8,482 bases of DNA from Syntrophaceae bacterium UBA2188 (lineage in GTDB: Bacteria > Desulfobacterota > BSN033 > UBA1163), in the NCBI GenBank assembly GCA_002327985.1, contig DCVM01000044.1, forward strand, positions 1-8,482, read 5' to 3'. How positions within the stretch are numbered: the first letter of the stretch is position 1; each line of letters opens with the position of its first letter. A program made the translations under genes and the position numbers. Below, piece after piece: positions 6,645 to 8,482 of this stretch. The notes beneath the pieces were generated by a model. That model was not told the origin of the DNA. It searched no databases and saw only the letters and a program-made list of their open reading frames with translations.

Positions 6645-6812
6645 ATGAATATTCTTGTGATTAGCTGGCGGGAAACGCAGAGGATAAACACCGCCTTTGA
6701 CAAATATACGCCTCAACTGGAGGTGAACGGTGATAAAATCTATTATGTCTGGGAGGAAGATCATGGATCCATAGAACCCATCTGGGTAGCTGAAGAGAAT
6801 GTGGTAGAATAA
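6645..6812 (+). pseudogene. Short open frame, possible remnant of a larger surface or beta-propeller protein
   Basis: This + strand frame of 55 codons runs from ATG 6645 to TAA 6810-6812, and stays open upstream to the TGA at 6573-6575 without a good start or Shine-Dalgarno. Its C-terminal half reads like real protein: YTPQLEVNGDKIYYVWEE, then IEPIWVAEENVVE. The pattern of paired aromatic residues followed by VWEE and IWVAE resembles one blade-like strand repeat of sialidase/beta-propeller-type extracytoplasmic proteins. That resemblance is from memory and weak. Without an N-terminus or signal peptide it is more likely a leftover 3' fragment than a working gene. It lies in the 349-bp gap between the convergent antiporter and aminotransferase genes. 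The rest of that gap, apart from the stem-loop at 6585-6607, shows nothing I can name. Confidence 0.35.
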
Positions 6813-6929
6813 AAACCCTATCCAATGCTGAGGATTTTATTGGGTATTCCAAAATGTGTGTTTTTATCAACAATCGTTAAGCCTCAAAACTATACGATAC
6901 TGTAGAATTGTAGGTATTCCTCAACCGTC

Positions 6930-8126
6930 TTAACTCAATTTCTTCAAAGCCTCTTCAATCCGGTTTAATCCTTCCTTAATATCTTCCATCGACGTGGCAT
7001 AAGAAAGCCTTTCAAAGGGGTCGGCTCCGAATTCAACCCCTGGGACAACTGCCACTTTTGCCACATCCAAGAAAAAATCAGCGAGGTGTGTGGAATTTTC
7101 AATCTTCTTTTTCTGAAAGGACTTCCCATAATAAGATGAAAAATTTGGAAAAACATAGAAAGCCCCGATCGGCTTATAACAGGAAACCCCTAAAATTTTA
7201 TTTAACCGGTCCACGATATAGTTTCTTCTCTGGCCAAAGGCCGTCACCATCTTTGTTACTTCATCTTGAGGCCCAATGAGAGCCTCCACAGAGGCCTTTT
7301 GGGAAATGGAGGTGGGATTGGAGGTGCTCTGGCTCTGAATATTGTTCATGGCTGAAATAATCTCTTCAGATCCTGCAGTATAACCAATTCTCCAGCCTGT
7401 CATCGCATAAGTCTTCGCAACTCCATGAACGATGATTGTTTTTTTCTTAATCTCTTCACTCAGGGAGGCGATACTAACGAATTGAAATCCATCATAGACA
7501 ATCTTTTCGTAGATCTCATCCGAGATAACGAAAATTTCTTTCGAAAGTGCAATCTCTGCAATTTTTTCTAATTCTTTTTTCGTATAAGCACTTCCTGTTG
7601 GGTTCGAAGGACTATTGAGGATTAAGGCTTTTGTCTTTGGGGTGATGGCCCTTTTCAATTCATCGGGTGTGATTTTAAACTCGTTTTTCTCCGTCGTTTC
7701 AACCATCACTGGAGTTCCGTTTGCCAGTGCCACCATAGGGGGATAAGAGACCCAGTAGGGGGCTGGAACAATGACCTCATCCCCTTGGTCGAAAATAGCC
7801 TGGGCTAAGTTGTAAAAAGAATGTTTTCCCCCGCAAGAAACAATAATTTCAGACCTTTTATAGGTAACTTGATTATCTCTTTGGAATTTTTTGATGATTG
7901 CATCTTTTAAATCATCGATCCCTCCGACAGGGGTATATTTGGTGAAACCCTCATCAATGGCTTTCTTTGCAGCCTTTTTGATATTTTCAGGAGTGTCAAA
8001 ATCCGGTTCTCCCGCTCCAAAACTGATGACGTGGATTCCCTGGGCCTGCATCGATTTTGCCTTGGCATTGATGGCAAGGGTAGGGGAGGGTTTTAAACTT
8101 TTTGCTCTATCGGAAAGAACCGCCAT
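6930..8126 (-). CDS. Class I pyridoxal-phosphate aminotransferase, aspartate aminotransferase type
   Basis: This cytosolic PLP enzyme probably moves the amino group between aspartate and 2-oxoglutarate; related members act on aromatic amino acids or prephenate. The 398-residue product matches the Ib-subgroup aspartate aminotransferases in length and motifs. These include the N-terminal SFGAGEPDFDTP (35-46); KYTPVGG (63-69); a PLP-phosphate loop near CGGKHSF (98-104); PYW (123-125); NSPSNPTG (171-178, Asn175); SDEIYEKIVYDG (202-213, Asp203 and Tyr206); VHGVAKTYAMTGWRIGY (233-249), with Schiff-base Lys238 and Arg246; and RLSYATS (373-379), whose Arg373 should bind the substrate alpha-carboxylate. 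Just before that Arg, ADPFE replaces the more usual PGY-like residues. The start is set by AAGGAGGT six bases upstream. It is the second gene of a two-gene unit, beginning 2 bp after the ArsA-like gene ends. It converges with the antiporter gene. Exact substrate is uncertain. Confidence 0.92.
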   Translation of the reverse strand: MAVLSDRAKSLKPSPTLAINAKAKSMQAQGIHVISFGAGEPDFDTPENIKKAAKKAIDEGFTKYTPVGGIDDLKDAIIKKFQRDNQVTYKRSEIIVSCGGKHSFYNLAQAIFDQGDEVIVPAPYWVSYPPMVALANGTPVMVETTEKNEFKITPDELKRAITPKTKALILNSPSNPTGSAYTKKELEKIAEIALSKEIFVISDEIYEKIVYDGFQFVSIASLSEEIKKKTIIVHGVAKTYAMTGWRIGYTAGSEEIISAMNNIQSQSTSNPTSISQKASVEALIGPQDEVTKMVTAFGQRRNYIVDRLNKILGVSCYKPIGAFYVFPNFSSYYGKSFQKKKIENSTHLADFFLDVAKVAVVPGVEFGADPFERLSYATSMEDIKEGLNRIEEALKKLS

Positions 8127-8128
8127 AT

Positions 8129-8482
8129 CTATACCTCCTTAAAGAGAATTTCCGAAATTGTATTAATCCTCTCCACCCCCTTGACTTCCTGAGGCATAAG
8201 AGGAAGCTCTATCAATCCAATTCTTTGGGAATATTGATTTCTCAATATCTGGATGTAATGCTGTTGCATTTCCTTTCTTATTTTATGGAAATTGCAGTCT
8301 GCTTCCTGGATAATGTAATTAATAATCAAATGGTTTACTTTGAGCTGATATTCATCAAAATCTTTAATGATCCTTTGCGTCTGTCTGACTCCAAGAGCTT
8401 CGGGAATGGTCACAATAATGAAGTCAGATTTTTGAGGATCCCGGATAAAATTGACCACCTTTTCGGCCAAATCCTCCCATCC
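8129..8482 (-). CDS. ArsA/GET3-like ATPase, C-terminal part (5' end outside window)
   Basis: The frame is open from the right edge of the window (GWEDLAEK...) to the TAG at 8131-8129, giving 117 residues. The TTG at 8470 lies inside the open frame and is not a likely start, because coding sequence continues upstream of it. The fragment carries the C-terminal hallmarks of the anion-pump/tail-anchored-protein ATPase family: FIIVTIPEALGVRQTQR (the IPE.L..R.T.R block), a VNHLIINYI strand, a helix resembling the REMQ..Y segment, and IELPLMPQEVKGVERI near the end. The P-loop would lie upstream, outside the window. Where GET3 has a zinc-binding CxxC, this protein has ADCNFHKIR, that is CxxH. Its partner could be an anion pump, a protein-targeting client or neither; bacterial members are often uncharacterised. 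Its last codons (Lys-Glu-Val-stop) form the Shine-Dalgarno of the aminotransferase gene, so the two are translationally coupled. Confidence 0.8.
   Translation of the reverse strand, partial: GWEDLAEKVVNFIRDPQKSDFIIVTIPEALGVRQTQRIIKDFDEYQLKVNHLIINYIIQEADCNFHKIRKEMQQHYIQILRNQYSQRIGLIELPLMPQEVKGVERINTISEILFKEV
8133..8140 (-). promoter_or_regulatory. Ribosome binding site of the aminotransferase gene, inside the upstream gene
   Basis: AAGGAGGT on the - strand lies six bases before the aminotransferase ATG and overlaps the Lys-Glu-Val codons at the end of the ArsA-like gene. This fixes the start and implies that ribosomes finishing the upstream gene load the downstream one. Confidence 0.85.

Noticed and set aside
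6819..6846. Candidate terminator hairpin between the convergent antiporter and aminotransferase genes
   Set aside because: TATCCAAT can pair with ATTGGGTA over a 12-nt loop, but the stem is weak and no T-run follows on either strand.
6549..6873. Two overlapping - strand open frames of about 70 codons
   Set aside because: Their translations look random, and they oppose the more protein-like + strand frame ending at 6812.

Overview
This window reads as bacterial chromosome of moderate GC with close-packed genes, strong AGGAGGT-type ribosome binding sites and no rRNA, tRNA, phage or transposase genes. The protein styles (ATP-type PEP carboxykinase, a bacterial ArsA/GET3-like ATPase next to a class I aminotransferase, a TFIIB-type zinc ribbon protein) and the C/G-rich hairpin repeat suggest an uncultured Desulfobacterota/Nitrospirota-like lineage. 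That placement is an impression from family resemblance, not a demonstrated assignment.

Layout, left to right. Positions 1-274 hold the C-terminal end of a + strand gene that enters from outside; it looks like a histidine-kinase dimerisation helix pair without a catalytic domain. Positions 417-2024 encode a complete ATP-dependent PEP carboxykinase (pckA). Positions 2070-2775 are a repeat island: two perfect 194-bp direct copies of a hairpin-rich element flank a small, damaged zinc-ribbon gene. Its 5' part appears frame-shifted and its 3' end now reads into the second repeat. Only 25 bp after that repeat starts an 890-residue P2A-type Ca2+-ATPase (2801-5473), followed by a 333-residue Ca2+/cation antiporter of the CaCA family (5579-6580). 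The 349-bp gap after it holds a stem-loop and a 55-codon open frame that looks like a gene remnant. On the - strand, a class I aspartate-type aminotransferase (8126-6930) follows, 2 bp downstream of a partial ArsA/GET3-like ATPase gene that leaves the window at its right edge.

How the genes relate. The ATPase and the antiporter are same-strand neighbours and both predict Ca2+ export, one driven by ATP and the other by an ion gradient, so they form a plausible calcium-homeostasis pair. pckA is a stand-alone gluconeogenic gene, or one for PEP/oxaloacetate balance. The two - strand genes are almost certainly cotranscribed and translationally coupled. I see no clear new multi-gene system. The most unusual part is the repeat island and what it has done to the zinc-ribbon gene.
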